64,000 nt of DNA, from the NCBI GenBank assembly GCA_026936325.1, contig JAPTHN010000003.1, forward strand, positions 98,923,538-98,987,537, read 5' to 3'. A program made the translations under genes and the position numbers. Position 1 is the first letter of the stretch. Every line of letters begins with the position of its first letter. This DNA comes from Platynereis dumerilii. Its lineage: Eukaryota > Annelida > Polychaeta > Phyllodocida > Nereididae. The notes beneath the pieces are model-generated. The model did not search any database, was not told where the DNA came from, and saw only the letters and a list, made by a program, of their open reading frames with translations. Of this stretch, positions 24,040-37,094 are shown piece by piece.

Positions 24040-25642
24040 GAGTAGGTCAGGGCATGTGTGTTACCGCCAATATCCACTATTGTGCCCAATAGGCCTATTG
24101 GGCATGGATATTAGGCCTTTTGGCAAAATATAGGGTCTTTTGGCAAATTATAGGGTCTTTGGGCAAACTATAGGGCCTTTGGGCATTACGATTCCTTTTG
24201 GCATGACTTTCCCAAAGTCATCGCATCCTTCAAAATATTCGCGAGGCTTTGGGCAAAATACAGGTCCTTTGGGCGCATGCCTAAATCACTCATTATCGCT
24301 CACTCCCAACTATAGTGGATTTTGGCAAAGATGTTATTCTTTGGATACACTCCCAAGTCACTCGCAACAACTCTTTTATACTTTTGTGGATTTTGACAAA
24401 TATCCAACTTTGGATAATAGTGAACTGACCAATGAGAATACGCCCTAATGTCTTGACCAATGAGAATCCACCCTAATATCCACACTAGGGGGCACTGTGG
24501 TTAGTAGTTTGTCCAATGAGAATGCCACCTAATATCCTGTCCAATGAGAATCCGTCCAAATATCCTAGCCAATGATAGTAAAGCCTAATATCCACAGAGC
24601 CATGATTGGCCAGTGGATATTAAGCTGCATTCTCATTGGACACACTGAGAATTCAATAAGATTACAATCTAACATCCAACAGCCAATGCAAATTGAGCCT
24701 AATATCAAATAGGCTAATAGTCAAATTGGCTCTTTGGTCAAAGTCAAAAGACCAAGCCAAAATCCATGACAGTCTTTTGTGGATATTAGTGGATATTTGT
24801 GAGTGATTAAATATGCTTTGGGCTTACACAATGTGGCCCCCCTTAACTTCGAGGTGCGATTTGACCTACTTTTTACGGGCGATTATTTGAAGGATTATGC
24901 TGTCAGGAAGGGATCACTTGACTCTACTAATAACTAGTGAAACAAATGTCTACCAATTTTAGTAAAGGAGTAATGGCCATTTTTGTAAAAAATTTAAAAT
25001 GGCCTTCTTATCCCACCCATCGGGCAAGAAGCCCCCCTACTATAATCCTATGGCAATTTTTTTGCGAGCACATTCAGCCTAAAAGTTATTTCTTAGGGTT
25101 CTTCTATCATTTTTAAGGCATTCTATTCACTTTTTCTGAATTTCAGAATTTTTCTGTTCATACTTTTATTTTTTAATATTTTTTGCCCTGTTTCAATTTT
25201 GGGCCAATTTTTTTTCTATTTTAATTAGCTATTCTATCAAGATTTAAGGTAAAGTACACATTATTAAATGGTTCCTGAAGCGGCTTCGACCCCCCGGTGA
25301 AGGGGGCCCCATGCCCCATATCATGTGGGGCCTCTCGGCCCAAACCCACATATTTTAATTTGACCTCTATATTTTGAACTAAAATGCAAAAAACATGATC
25401 CTAATCATATTTATGTGATGGTCATAAAGTGAAGCAATGCAGATATCGATTATACTTTAAAAAATTTCCAAAGTTATTTCTGACAGCCCCTTTCAAAGAA
25501 TTAGTCAAATTTGTGACATCACCCAAAACACCTCTAGCTTCAATCCTATCAATAGATAAACGCACCAAAAATGTAAGTTTGGATACAACCCTGGGGGGGG
25601 GGGGCCTCTTAGCTAACCCGGGCTTCTTGCCCCGACCTACTC
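24040..25642. mobile_element. TA-flanked MITE-like element, GAGTAGGTC family, copy 2
   Basis: The ends GAGTAGGTCAGGGCAT and GCCCCGACCTACTC are flanked by TA at 24038-24039 and 25643-25644. The left duplicate has the empty site near 16037 (catggtatacactg). It aligns in reverse orientation with the copy at 1057-1949 over its whole length, except for a 772 bp insertion at 24059-24830. No transposase frame. Confidence 0.85.
24059..24830. mobile_element. Insertion inside the MITE, with CCAATGAGAAT subrepeats
   Basis: This segment is absent from the related copy at 1057-1949 and is flanked by ATGTG on both sides (24054-24058 and 24831-24835). It holds two internal repeat sets: tatagggtcttt-ggcaaa repeats at about 24130-24190, and five ccaatgagaat/ccaatgatag repeats followed by cctaatatcc at about 24430-24600. 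Near the ends, aatatccac and gtggatatt are inverted. No coding sequence and no family I recognise. Confidence 0.6.
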
Positions 25643-27514
25643 TACACTGCTCTTGCACTTTATAAAACTATTGTAAGCACCTTTGTACTGTGGTCACGTG
25701 GTTTGAGATACTTTATGTGAAAGTTGAGTGTTATTTTTATTTGGTAGAAGACTGACCTTTGAGGTCACTTGAGAGAGGAAACTGAAAGAAGAGGGTTGTC
25801 AGGGCTTGTGGGTCACTGGTCACAACTAGCATAGAACCAGGTACAATGGCTATTGAAAACTAAAGATATTTGAAAAAGTTGAAAGGACATGTTATCTAAT
25901 GTTATATACAGCTGTGTTATCATGCTGGTTCAAATTTGATAGAATGAGTTATAAGGAAGAAGCAGTTTCCGATGCAGTGCAAATCAACAAAAACATTATT
26001 TCAGAATGAAAATCTATTAAGAATCCTAAATTGAAGGCCTATTAATGGTTGATATGGTTTTCATCATAACCGGCAAATTACAATATCATATAGTTGACTC
26101 AAGGTCTTTCATCAGTCACACAATCTGGTGACAGACTGGCTGTAGTACATGCTTCAATTATGCTTGTTGCCTTGTAAAAGTCTTCAGACAAGTTGTTGTT
26201 CATGGCCACAGACTAATGAGATAGAATATCATTGAAGGCAAGGTTATTGTCAAAACCAATCATTTGAGAGTGCTTCATAATGAAATTAAGTCTATACTTA
26301 TAACATGACTCTTATTGTATCAGTACAACCAAGACTTCTGAAAATCTCATGCTATATAATTGTGAGGCGAATGAGTTGGGATAACATGTTTCACACTGCC
26401 TCCTGAAACACACTGTCTCATGTCACCTGTTCAGTTTCCAGTAAGGAGAATCTGAGATGAGATCTTCGTCGGCTTCCGTGCAGGTCAGGTTTCATGGATT
26501 GCATCGTATTTCCTGGAATTTCATGTTCTAGAAATTACCTGCGGCATAGGTTACTACCAATCAGTCTCTTGCAATGACAAACCAAAAGAAGTGAATATTC
26601 TAAACCAATTCATTAAACTGGACACATAATAATTTTTATAATGCATTTCAGACATTTAAAAAATATAGATAAGATGGATACATTCCTGGCACTACACAAT
26701 TGAGAAAATGGTTCTTTAATGAACTGAGAATGATGATATGGATATTCTTTGTTCTTGAACTTCAAAATGACAGAGATATAAATCGATACAGGTGTCTCTT
26801 ACACATCACAATTATATGTACAAAGTGAAAGCTTTGACTGAATTCATCTCCAAGATTCCCAAACAGCCTCAGTTTCTCAAGGGATTTATCGCAGGTGCAG
26901 GATATCTTCTGTGCAGAAATCTCCTGAGATATCACAGCCTTTTGTTACTGAAATTATGATACCTCAAACACAATCTTTAACCATTTTATATTTTTCAATT
27001 ACTCCTAAATCATCTATGGTACTGAAACAATGCACATCACTTTCTGTCTGCTGCTTCTATTGACTTGAGCTCCGAAGTTCTCAAGATTCAGATGACCTTC
27101 TTCACCACCATAAAGGTTAACACCATGAGTAAACCACACTTTGCAGCCTGATCTGATTTTTTTGAAAGAAAATTGTACAAAAAGGTATTGATATATAATT
27201 GCTCGAAGGAGAATGAACAACGTATGAAGTCTTTTAAGAAGCTGATAATTTAAACATAAAAGCTTTGAAGCAACATCCTCACAGCTGTTACATTGGTGTT
27301 TAAGTGGTCCTAGACACTGTCAGGCAACTGCACCATCATTTAAGACACAATACCACAATGCCATAAACATGTCTTCTTAATCATGTGATTGTGTGTTGCA
27401 TATTGTCCTTCAAGCAAAAGACCTACCCATTGGTTTATGAATCAACATGGACAATAACATTCTCAGATATTATAAGATTCTCACCACAAGATGCCATGAA
27501 AGCCATTGTTAATC

Positions 27515-30159
27515 ACTACCTTTCACCAGACTGCTCAACTTGCAGGAGACCTTGATTATGCTTCGAATCACCTCCAGAAATCTGCTGAGCAAGCACGGAA
27601 AGAAAAGTCATCGAGCTGTCCAAAGGCAATTCCCTAAGGCTATTTATGTTGTCAATGTGTGATGTTGGCAAGTGTTTTAACCACATGGTCAATGGTATGC
27701 ATCCCATGCCATAATTGCTAGAAGATTCCAGCATATGCAGTTGTCAAATATGCAATGTAGACCAATAGGAATTACTAGCAGTATATTGGTAGTCAGAGAA
27801 GTCCTGGTGGAAGGTGAAGGCAAGAAGTCAACTTTTTGTCTACCAGATTTTTCTCTTGCTACTTTCAAAGATTACTTTTCTCTATTAGTGGGATAATCAC
27901 ATTTTCCAAAAGCTTTTCCTGCTAATCTGCATTTAGATTGCTTTGAACCTGTTGAAATGGTATACATTTGTGCATTAGTAAAATCCTTTGCTTACAGAAC
28001 ATATTTGTTCTGTGTCGTGTACAATGTTTTATGATATGTTGCGAGTATAAAAAGCTACTTGAGACTCTCATTATGAGTTCATATGAGAATGTTATCTAAT
28101 TTTCTTACAAGAGAAAATACTGCTGATGATTATATAAGGTAGTTTTTTCAGATTTTAGCCAGAGTTTATGCGTTTCACAAGAATGACCCACAAGGCCAGA
28201 TGAGAAAGGATGTCACATGTTGCCAGGCAACCACAGTGACCCGGATTTCTCACACAACAGGTTGTCACCACCAAGAACATGCAAGGCAACCCTTGAAGAC
28301 AAAATTCATTTTGAAGCAACCAGTTGCAGCTGAGCATAGACGACATGCTGACTCTGAATTTACCAAAGTTTACTCTTCTAAGAGGAACAGAAACTTGATA
28401 AAATGCGGCTTCTGATTTGAATTTGATGGATTAAAATTCAGGTGCAAGTGGTCAGAAATCATGAAAATATCAACTTCTCATTATAGTTATCTGCAGGCAA
28501 AGAACAAAGCATTTTTAAAAGGAAACTACCTAAATTTGACATGAACCATCCTCAAATATATCACCGGTTGAGTAGATTTGATATAATTTCTTTAATGATA
28601 GCACAAATTAGACATGACAATCAATGCAATAGTGTTTCAAAAGGAAGTAAGTACTGAAACTGACTCAATTACTATCATTTTACAGGGAACTTTTGCCACT
28701 TTTATATCATTTGTCAGGAAATAATGGACTCAAGATAAGAGGTTTCACATTACATCACACTCTTAGTTCATCCATCATCCTCTTTTTGTCTCTGGAATGA
28801 GACAATTTTGAGAAATTTGATGTCTTCTTGACAGCTCAATTTCATGGAATTAATGCCTCTGAATAGGGGTCATTTTCATGTCCAGAACTCAAGAAGTTGG
28901 CTCTGGATAGGTTAGTGTCAATCAGTCAAGTGAATGGGATAAGCTGACAGTCAAGGTCACTAAGGAGGTATGACATACAGAGTCCAGTGTGTCAAAGATC
29001 ACCCTTTCTGTAGTAACGCAGTGGTCCCAGACCCTTATGGTCGTATGGTCTTCCATTTGGAGCAAAATGCAACAGCAAATACCACTTAGATCAGGAGGCT
29101 TAAGTGGTCACATTTGGCGGTAGTTCTTGAAATGAACAGTGTTTTAAGTCTAAAAGAACCTGACAATTTTAACGTAAAGCTTTGAAGCCACTTACTGGCA
29201 GCTGTTACATGTACTTTGTTGTTTGAGTCTGTCTACACGTGGACTGCTCTCGCATTGCCACAGATCAGATCATATGCTGTCTTGTGTTGCCACCTAGTGA
29301 TTAGTGTACTATTCCGCGAGCTCCTGCAGCGTCCGAATCATTTCGATCAGAGGAACACACAATAGTGTGTGGAAGACACCGGGGCTGTTTCTGAGTGTGC
29401 TGATGGCCTTGTCTATTTTCTTAGGGAATGTGATTGCCGAGTCTGACTCTGGTATACATCAATGTTGAATAGAAATTTTGTGAATGTGCAATGAAATTGG
29501 AACTATTTCTTGGGACAGCAATGATGTAGCATATAAAATCAACTTTTGTGCCAGGTGGCAGCAGCATGCAGTTCTCATTTTCACCAGACTGTGTTTGAGT
29601 GGTCCTAAACACCACCAGGCAACTGCACCATCATTTACGACACAATGCCGCAATGCCATAAACATGTCCTTTCATTATGTGATTATGTGTTGCACATTGT
29701 CCTTCAAGCAAAAGAGCTTCCCATTGGCGTATGACCATGGACAATGACATTTTCAAAACATCTCAGACCATTTGATGTCTTGAAAGCCTTTGTTAACCAC
29801 TTCCTCTTCACAGAGGGCTCAACTTCCAGGAGGACTTGATGGGGCAGAAATTACCTCCGTTGTTTTGCAAAGAAAGCGCAAAAAGTGAATGGATCAAACT
29901 ATCCACATGACATTTATCATTTCCAAAGTCATTGTTTGATGGTTACAGCCATCTTAGCCATATATAGGCAAAAAAGTGTAATTCTTCAAATCCCATAAGT
30001 TATGTATGTATGATAGGCAAGTGTGATCCTGAAATTCAAAAGAGGTTAGTGTGAAAAACGGAATAATTTCAAGCAGCTTGGTGAGCTAGAAACAAGACAA
30101 CAAATTGTCTATGTAACATTAGAGTCATTTCCGAAACATGCAATTAGATGGAAAGATAG
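27515..30159. repeat. Near-identical block shared with 17975-20635
   Basis: Partner of the left high-identity block. The boundary with the more diverged part lies at about 27515, just before island d. See 17975-20635. Confidence 0.75.
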
Positions 30160-32215
30160 CATGTCAAGTCAGGTCCTTGAAATTTATTAAATCGAGCAAC
30201 AGGCAGGTGGAAATCAGGGAATACCTACTCTTTATCAATTGTAAACAATAGAAAAGGCCACTATGGCTCACTATGTGTAAAGTATTTTCAAAGACGTTAC
30301 TGATGGATTTGATCTGTATGAAAGCTTAAGAATGCCAAGCAACAGTGGTGATATATTTGACACAAGTTTATTTTAAGTCACACCATCTTCCAGCAGGAAG
30401 TAATAAATGCTTGGTGTCTGAACAACTGATAGTTTTATGCTCAAGCAGTGGCAGTAAACTAATGATGGAATCTTAGTAAATGATAGTGTTTGCAATAGTG
30501 AGGAATGAATACCGAACCTGATACCACAATAATTTTCCTTAGAAAACTCGAAACTATAGAGAAGACTTTTGTCACTCCCATGCTATTCATCATTGGGAAA
30601 TTGACTCAAATTAACCATCATTCTGTTTCTGATTGAGAGGAATTTTAGATGAGAGATCTTTGATGGCTTCCATGTAGGTCCGGTTTCAGATTTTAAATCA
30701 ATGAACTGTTGGCAGCATCTCGGACTGAAATGTTTAAGAGGCGTTAAATGCTGCAAGGCACCTACACCATAATTTCTGCCGCTGTAGTAATGCGATAATC
30801 ACAATTGTTGTTGTTGTCTGGTTATTATGAGTAACATATAATCGTTACAGCAAAGAGTTGTCTTATTGGTTCAAGGCCATGAATGCTAACATTTTTTTCA
30901 GAAGATCTCAGTCTCTAGATAATTATTTGATATCACGACAGTCATTGTTAACCACTTCCTGTCAGACAGCACAATGTTCGGGCGACCTTGATCATGCTTC
31001 AAATTACCTCCAGCAATCTGCTGAGCAAGCATGGAAAGAAATTAATCAAACGATCAACAGGCCATTTCCCTTTTCCAAAATGGAGGCAGGCATGTTAATC
31101 ACATAACAAAATAGCTTATTCTTGAGCTAAAGGGCATGTATGCTAATAATTTGGCTGTCACAAGAGCAACACTTATTTTGTCAAATATGAATATTGAAAT
31201 TACCTTAGCAAACACAATTTACATGTACATTTTGTCCTGAAACATCTTTAGAATGAATATTTATACAATGTCTTTGAACAGGAACAGATCCTAACAAATG
31301 TGGTTACCCTTTGCCGAGAAGTTCATGTTATTTTAAATAACAATAACAGCAACAACAACAAAATATTTATCTAAGTCACACATAAAAACACAAACACAAG
31401 CACTATGGCTATTCTGTGACAAGATAACCAATTTTACGTATATATACAAATTTAACTTTTAAATATGATTCTTTTCTGTTTATTGTGCCACCTCTGCATT
31501 TTCCCAAAGGACTTGCTCTGCACATCTGCATTTAGATTGCTTTCTAGTATGCCCAAGGAACTCTAAACCTGCTGGAATATCATCTATGAACTAAGTGAGC
31601 AGGACTCGAAGCACTTAGCTGCTATGCAGCTTTAGATGTATATTACTGGTATCAGTGAACCTCTTCATTGCTGTGGCAATTTTTTCTAAACTCAAGCTAC
31701 ATTTTGAAACTTACAATATGTATAATGCATCATAAACTACAATTCATCAAAAATTCCACTAGTGTTAGCGTTCTGGTCAGACCAAATACCAATATTTATC
31801 AGCATAAGAGAAGCAGATACAACTAAGAATCATGCACAAAATATCTTTTAAAAGAACAAAATATGATTTCTTTCAGTCAATAAGTAGACGATAGAATGGT
31901 CTATGAGACATTCCGAGACATTTCCAAACTTGCTCTTCAAAGAATTTGAAAGATCAAAGTGAGCAACAAACAGCAAGAAATCATGAAATCACTTTCATTG
32001 CCTTGCAGCAAAACAACAAAAAACTCGGCTGATTCATCAACATGTATGTCACCATCTGTAGCAGACAGATTACTACTCTAGGTGTCATGCCAGAATGATT
32101 GACCCAAAGTGTGAGACGCTGTCTTCAGCCCTCTTCCTGCTCAGCACAAGTTTATCATGCAATTCAGAAGCTGTCAGATTTAAAAGCAGCTCTCCACAAT
32201 GCCGGATATGTAAAG
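30160..32215. other. Diverged array unit beyond the tandem duplication
   Basis: Contains older copies of the islands in the order b (about 30600-30700), c (about 30720-30880), d (about 30950-31060) and e (about 31290-31590), then f (about 32060-32220). Island d reads on the minus strand as FLSMLAQQIAGGNLKHDQG. A short CAA-rich tract lies near 31340. No recognised gene. Confidence 0.55.
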
Positions 32216-32311
32216 GTTATTCACCACGGGAGAGGGAATATGTGATTTATCACCCGAGGCCTTTAGGCCGAGGTGTGATAAACACATATTCCTGATCCCA
32301 TGGTGAATAAC
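32216..32311. repeat. Compact 96 bp foldback
   Basis: Starts GTTATTCACCA and ends TGGTGAATAAC. The inner arms ggaatatgtg/cacatattcc and tttatcacc/ggtgtgataaa pair across a centre GGCCTTTAGGCC. The related island f copies at 36.4, 43.9 and 46.3 kb lack it, so it is an insertion. It resembles very short palindromic MITEs with CGAGGCC cores, though I cannot see a clear target duplication. Confidence 0.75.
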
Positions 32312-32954
32312 TGGCTTATACCATGAGACAAACACTCAAACAGTCAAACATGAAAGGATAACTGGACAACAAAGAATATGGGAATTATTCCCCTGCAATA
32401 CTGGCATGTAATTGGCTGACAGAAGTGTCGAATGGTATAAATGGTGTTATACACTACAGGGTATGCAACAATTTTTTCAAGGCATCAAAAGTGAGAGGAA
32501 AACTGGTATAAGTTGCATGTGGCTTTTCAGGGCTTTCTGTGGTGTAGAATATGTGTGAAGCCAGAAAAGTTGCTCATGAACTTGTGGGAGGGAAGGACTG
32601 CTATAAGGGTCTACACTGTAAAATTGGATGAACTGAGTCAGTTTTAATGGTTGACTAAGATTATTGCAAAATTCCTTAGAGCTAACATGCAAAGCTTGTT
32701 GTTTTCAGTTTAGTTAATGTGAAGTTTTTCTAGAACATGTTATTCTATTGGGAGAAGTGATATAATGAGTTTTTTGATGTCACTTTTACAGATATTGCAT
32801 ACATATCATGGTAATTTCAAATTCAGCTCAAGTTTATCATGCAATTCAAAATCTGTCAGATGAAGCAGATATAAATGAATAACATAGTCACTGGCAAAAT
32901 AAATAGCATTTGATAATTTTAGTAATGTTTGTATTATAATGATTAATTCTAATA

Positions 32955-32985
32955 TTGCTTTGTTTTGATTGCAGGTGAGTTTGTG
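32955..32985 (+). promoter_or_regulatory. Candidate recursive splice site
   Basis: Pyrimidine-rich gctttgttttgattgCAG is followed at once by GTGAGTTTG, joining a 3' splice site to a 5' splice site with no exon between (junction 32974/32975). The paralogous site at 41255/41256 is kept with near-identical flanks. It would act on plus-strand transcripts, where none is proven. Confidence 0.35.
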
Positions 32986-33689
32986 TTTTTGTGCTGCTTT
33001 AACATGGAATTGGAATACCAGGATATGTGAGTATAATTTTGCAGAATCAATACTCAGGTTTTTTAAGTTATAGAGTTGATTGTTTTGATATATCTAGGAT
33101 TGGAAATTGATGAAGCCCTCACCTGGAATGTTTATGTGACAAAATTATGCATAAACCGTCCTCTAAAATTTCTTAATTCGCGAGACAATTCTCATCAGAA
33201 TATATAATGCTACCACACAGTCATTGACATAAGTGTCGTTGTAACACCTTCTCTGCAATGCTTATTTTGTGGAAATGAAGATTTGTCACCGTCAGAACAT
33301 TTTGAAATTTAAAAATGACAGTATCTTCAAAATTTACTCGGACAAAAGTCTTGTTGCATGCAAAAAGAAATGCTGAAAAAAAGTCTTAACTGTGAAATGC
33401 GGAAAATGGTACAAAGATATCAGAGCATTTATTCATGGTGTAGCTGAATTAATAGAAAAATGTTTTGCATGACTTCATGATCTTTAGGACAATTCCCATG
33501 GGGTTCTACAAGGGCTCATTTAGAGTATACATACTATCAACAGAAATCATCAAAGGTGGTAGACAATGCAGACAAATACCATCCAAGTTCATCAATACTC
33601 TTCTCAATAATCTTTCCAGCCTCCTGAGTCATTTGGAGGTCATTGGTTGAGGGTATCTCATTCCAACTGACTGAGCAGGTACAACTGGA

Positions 33690-33790
33690 ATTTCATAAGA
33701 AGCAACCATAAAAAGTAGGAGGATTCTTGTAAAAGTAGTATTTTCAATATCCATTTTTGCTATAATCTGATACCAAAAAATCATTGTCAT
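33690..33790 (-). other. Array island i copy, exon-like
   Basis: On the minus strand, ttttttggtatcag is followed by an open frame starting IIAKMDIENTTF. The acceptor-like TCAG lies at 33767-33770. Compare 37095-37215 and 45280-45395. Confidence 0.35.
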
Positions 33791-34419
33791 GAGTTGTGGA
33801 GATGTCACTTGGGATAACCTAAACAATGGACTACGAATTCTTGTGAACAGTTTGTCTTGATTTACCAACATATCGATTGGGAAAGTGCAAAACCTCGTAT
33901 GTCAAAATTTTTCTATTTTTAGATTTTGGGTGGAATGACTATTTCAATATCCTATACATGTTGTCAATTGTTCACCAAAAATTATGATTGTGGTACGTTT
34001 TTTATGGCTCACAGGAAATTTCCTTTTAAAATTTTTTACCTCCCTATATTTGCTTTCATCATCGATATATCGGAAATGTTGAACGACACAAGTGACAAGT
34101 ATGTAAAAAGACAATAGTTGTAAGGCTGATGATTTTTAGAATTGAAAAAACTCCCAGTTGAATGTCATAAATTTATCCTATCCTGTCCTATAATGAGCTA
34201 TAAGAAAATTGTTACTTGTGTCTGAGGCCAAAAAGCTTTAGGATGAGCAGTTATATTATTTTTGAAGCATAGGATGCTCTGCACTCCAAGTCTAGTAATT
34301 ATTGACACCCTCATAGGTCATTTAGCATGAAACTGACTTTGATAGATGACTGACCAGTCAGTGCCATGGCCTCAGCAAAACATAGTTGTTCATATATATC
34401 AGCTGGTTGCCATCTGTAG

Positions 34420-34570
34420 AAGACAGATTAACTGGTGTCATGCCAGGATGATTGGCCCATGGTGTGAGTGCCTGTTCGCGGCCCTAAAACTGCTCAGCAT
34501 GACTTTATCATATAATCCAAAGCCAGTCAGATGAAACAACTCTTCCATGATGCAAGATGGAAAAGAGGCA
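34420..34570. repeat. Array island f copy
   Basis: A conserved stretch containing 'cagacagattaactggtgtc', then ggccctaaaactgctcagc. Copies occur at about 32060, 36290, 37920, 41840, 43830 and 46150. Frames on either strand shift between copies, which argues against coding. On the minus strand the 37920 and 46150 copies are preceded by ttttctcattttcag. Confidence 0.55.
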
Positions 34571-35119
34571 AAAGCTGCCATTACGTTGACAATGTATGTA
34601 AGAACTTTCTATAGCATGGTGCAAGGAAAAGGAAGCCCAGTAAGTGATGTAGAGCGTACTTTGGGCTTATACAGGAGGTGCAGAAAAATGTAGTGATACA
34701 CCATTTTGTGTCAGTTAACCAAAATGTCGCATTTTACTATCCAAGGAACTAGCAGCAATTTTCTGGTACATGCAGTGCAGAATGTTTTAAAAGTATTATC
34801 TGCAGAATGTTTTTTAACTATCTGAGACTTATCACCGACTTTTGTTTTGGGTATAGTTTTAAGGATTTTGAGTCATTTTCTATGTTGCTTTGGTACATCG
34901 TTCTAACCCCGTTGTAATTCTCGAAACTTTCAACCATTAGCTGTGTCAATTCCATCACTCTAAATTTGCCTAGAACACAAGAACAATACAGGTCACCACC
35001 AGCTTGCTTCTTTTATTGATTTCAATGTCAAAATGTGCCTACTCCAGTGACCCTCCTTGCCCCAACCATCAATTAGGAGACAACACTGAGGCACTTTTCT
35101 CTTTAAAGGATCTCAAACT

Positions 35120-35308
35120 CTAACCATTTGATGTCACGAAAGCCATTGTTAACCACTTCCTTTCACCAGACAGCTCAACTTCCTGGAGACCTTGATCATG
35201 CCTCAAATCACCTCCAGCAATCTGCTGAGCAAGCACAGAAAGGAAAGTCATCAAGCTAGCTGAAGGCCATTGGCAATTTCCAGAATGATGGCAGGCGTGC
35301 AAGCACAT
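35120..35308 (-). other. Array island d copy with the longest open frame
   Basis: The minus strand is open for 62 codons and reads SLMTFLSVLAQQIAGGDLRH, then DQGLQEVELSGERKWLTMAF. The copies near 17997, 27530, 30960 and 42758 preserve SVLAQQIAGGDL-like sequence in the same frame, whereas those near 14230, 20300 and 21300 are degenerate. The minus-strand sequence 'ctgtctggtgaaagg' could supply a GTGAAA donor. I do not recognise the family. It may be an ancestral exon or simply conserved repeat sequence. Confidence 0.4.
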
Positions 35309-35439
35309 AACAAAAGAACTTCAAGGGCATAATAATTTAGCTATGGGAACTGTAACACCTATTTTGTCACATGTAAATAATGAGATTGACTGGAAAATGT
35401 TGTCCTGAAAATCTTTAGAGTGAATGTATTTGGTGTTTT

Positions 35440-35640
35440 AGTTTTTTTACAAGGAACTAATGTGGTAACTGATCTGCTGAGAACGCTTTGTTCTTTTAAT
35501 CTTTAAAGGTGATTCTTTTCTGCTTATTGTGCTGTCTCTGCATTTTCCCGACTTGTTCTGCACATCTGCGTTTGGATTGCTTTCTGGAATGCCCAAGGAA
35601 TTTTAAACCTGTTGGAATATCATCTATTAACAAAGTGAGC
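35440..35640. repeat. Array island e copy
   Basis: Full copy of the island that opens the window. Minus-strand reading gives IDDIPTGLKFLGHSRKQSKR; the copy at about 31500-31600 reads IDDIPAGLEFLGHTRKQSKC. The 43.2 kb copy has lost the frame. Function unknown. Confidence 0.5.
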
Positions 35641-37094
35641 AGAGCTTGAACCACTTTGCTGCTATGTTGGTGGTATGAGAAGCTACTTAAGAGCATATTT
35701 TAGAATGTTCACTTAGCTTTAAGATGTTATATTACTGATAAAAAGCTTTTTCAAAGAGGTTGTAGCAAATTTCTAAGCTCAAGCAACATTTTGAAACACT
35801 ATAATGCATCATCTCAGAAATGGAACTCACAGTCTGAGATATGACCTAGAAGCCATTAATTACATTAAAGCAAAATTACCAAAAATGCAAAACTTATATA
35901 TAGTCGTTGCTTACTGGTCTGACTCACTGTCAATACTCATTAGTTTTAGAGAAGCTAATAAAACTGAGAGTCATGCATAAAAATCTTTAAAGAACAAATT
36001 TCTCAAAGTCAGTGTGTTACAACCTAGACAATAGTAGACATGTTGTCTGCATGACACCTTAAGACATTTCCGAATGACAAACTCAAAGTAGCAAAAAACT
36101 TCATGACATGCAAAGGTAGAATTTCAACGAAGCATTTCCTTTGAGTTTGATAGATTAAAGTGAGCAACAAGCAACACGAAATCATGAAATCACTCTTCAT
36201 TGATCTCTTAGTAAACAACAAAAACTTGCAAAGAAAAACCAGAGAAATTGTTTATGTGTCAGGAGCTTGCAAACAATTAATGACTGCATAGTTTCATACC
36301 GGGATGATTGGCCCACGCTGTGAAAGCCTGTGTGCAGCCCAAAACCTGTTTGTGGCCCTAAAGCTGCTCTGCACAAGTTTAGCATGTAATCCTGAAGCTG
36401 TTAGATGAAGCAGCTCTCCATAATGCAGGATATGCACTGGAGGGGAGGCAACTATTTCGTCAAAACATCATAAAGTAAGAGGAAAACTTGTAAAAGTTGT
36501 ATGTGGCTTTTTAGGGCTCTCTTTGATGCTGAATATATATGTGAAGCCAGAAGAGTGGCTCAAGGAACTTGTTGGAGAGATGGACTGCTATAAGAGTCCA
36601 TGAGAATAATCAGCACCATATCTCCTGAGGCATAACATGGCTGGGGTCATCATTGTAGACCGTACTATGTACATTTCTCTGTCGAAGCTTACATCTTTCT
36701 CCGTTGGTAATTTTAAGCCTGCGTGCAGATGGCAGTTTTGAAACAGGAGTAAATTTTTGGAATCTCTTCTCCCAGCAGACATCAAGCTTGATTTTGGTTG
36801 AAGTCACATTGAATTGTGATCTGGCAGAATGGTTATTTGTTTTGCTTGTTGTCAGTGTTACATTCGTGTAAACAACAACAGACCGTTGTATGAATTTTGG
36901 TATCTGAATCTCTTGATGTTTCACAGCCTATTCAGTTGAGTGCAACCCCATAGTCATCAAACGAGTTTCCATACAAAATATAGATCACCTTGCTTTCACA
37001 GCTGTCATCCATCTTAAATCACCACGGTGACCATAGGTTTAAATCGTGGAAATAATTTTCTGGCACTTTCTAGTTGTTGTGATATTTGTCTGTT

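Larger units (their letters stand above)
20636..30159. repeat. Tandem duplication 1, right copy
   Basis: Head-to-tail partner of 13588-20635, carrying elements at 21368-23728 and 24040-25642 that are absent from the left copy. Without them the unit is again about 5.6 kb. It ends at 'ggaaagatag' (30159), after which similarity stops. No recognised gene. Confidence 0.85.
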
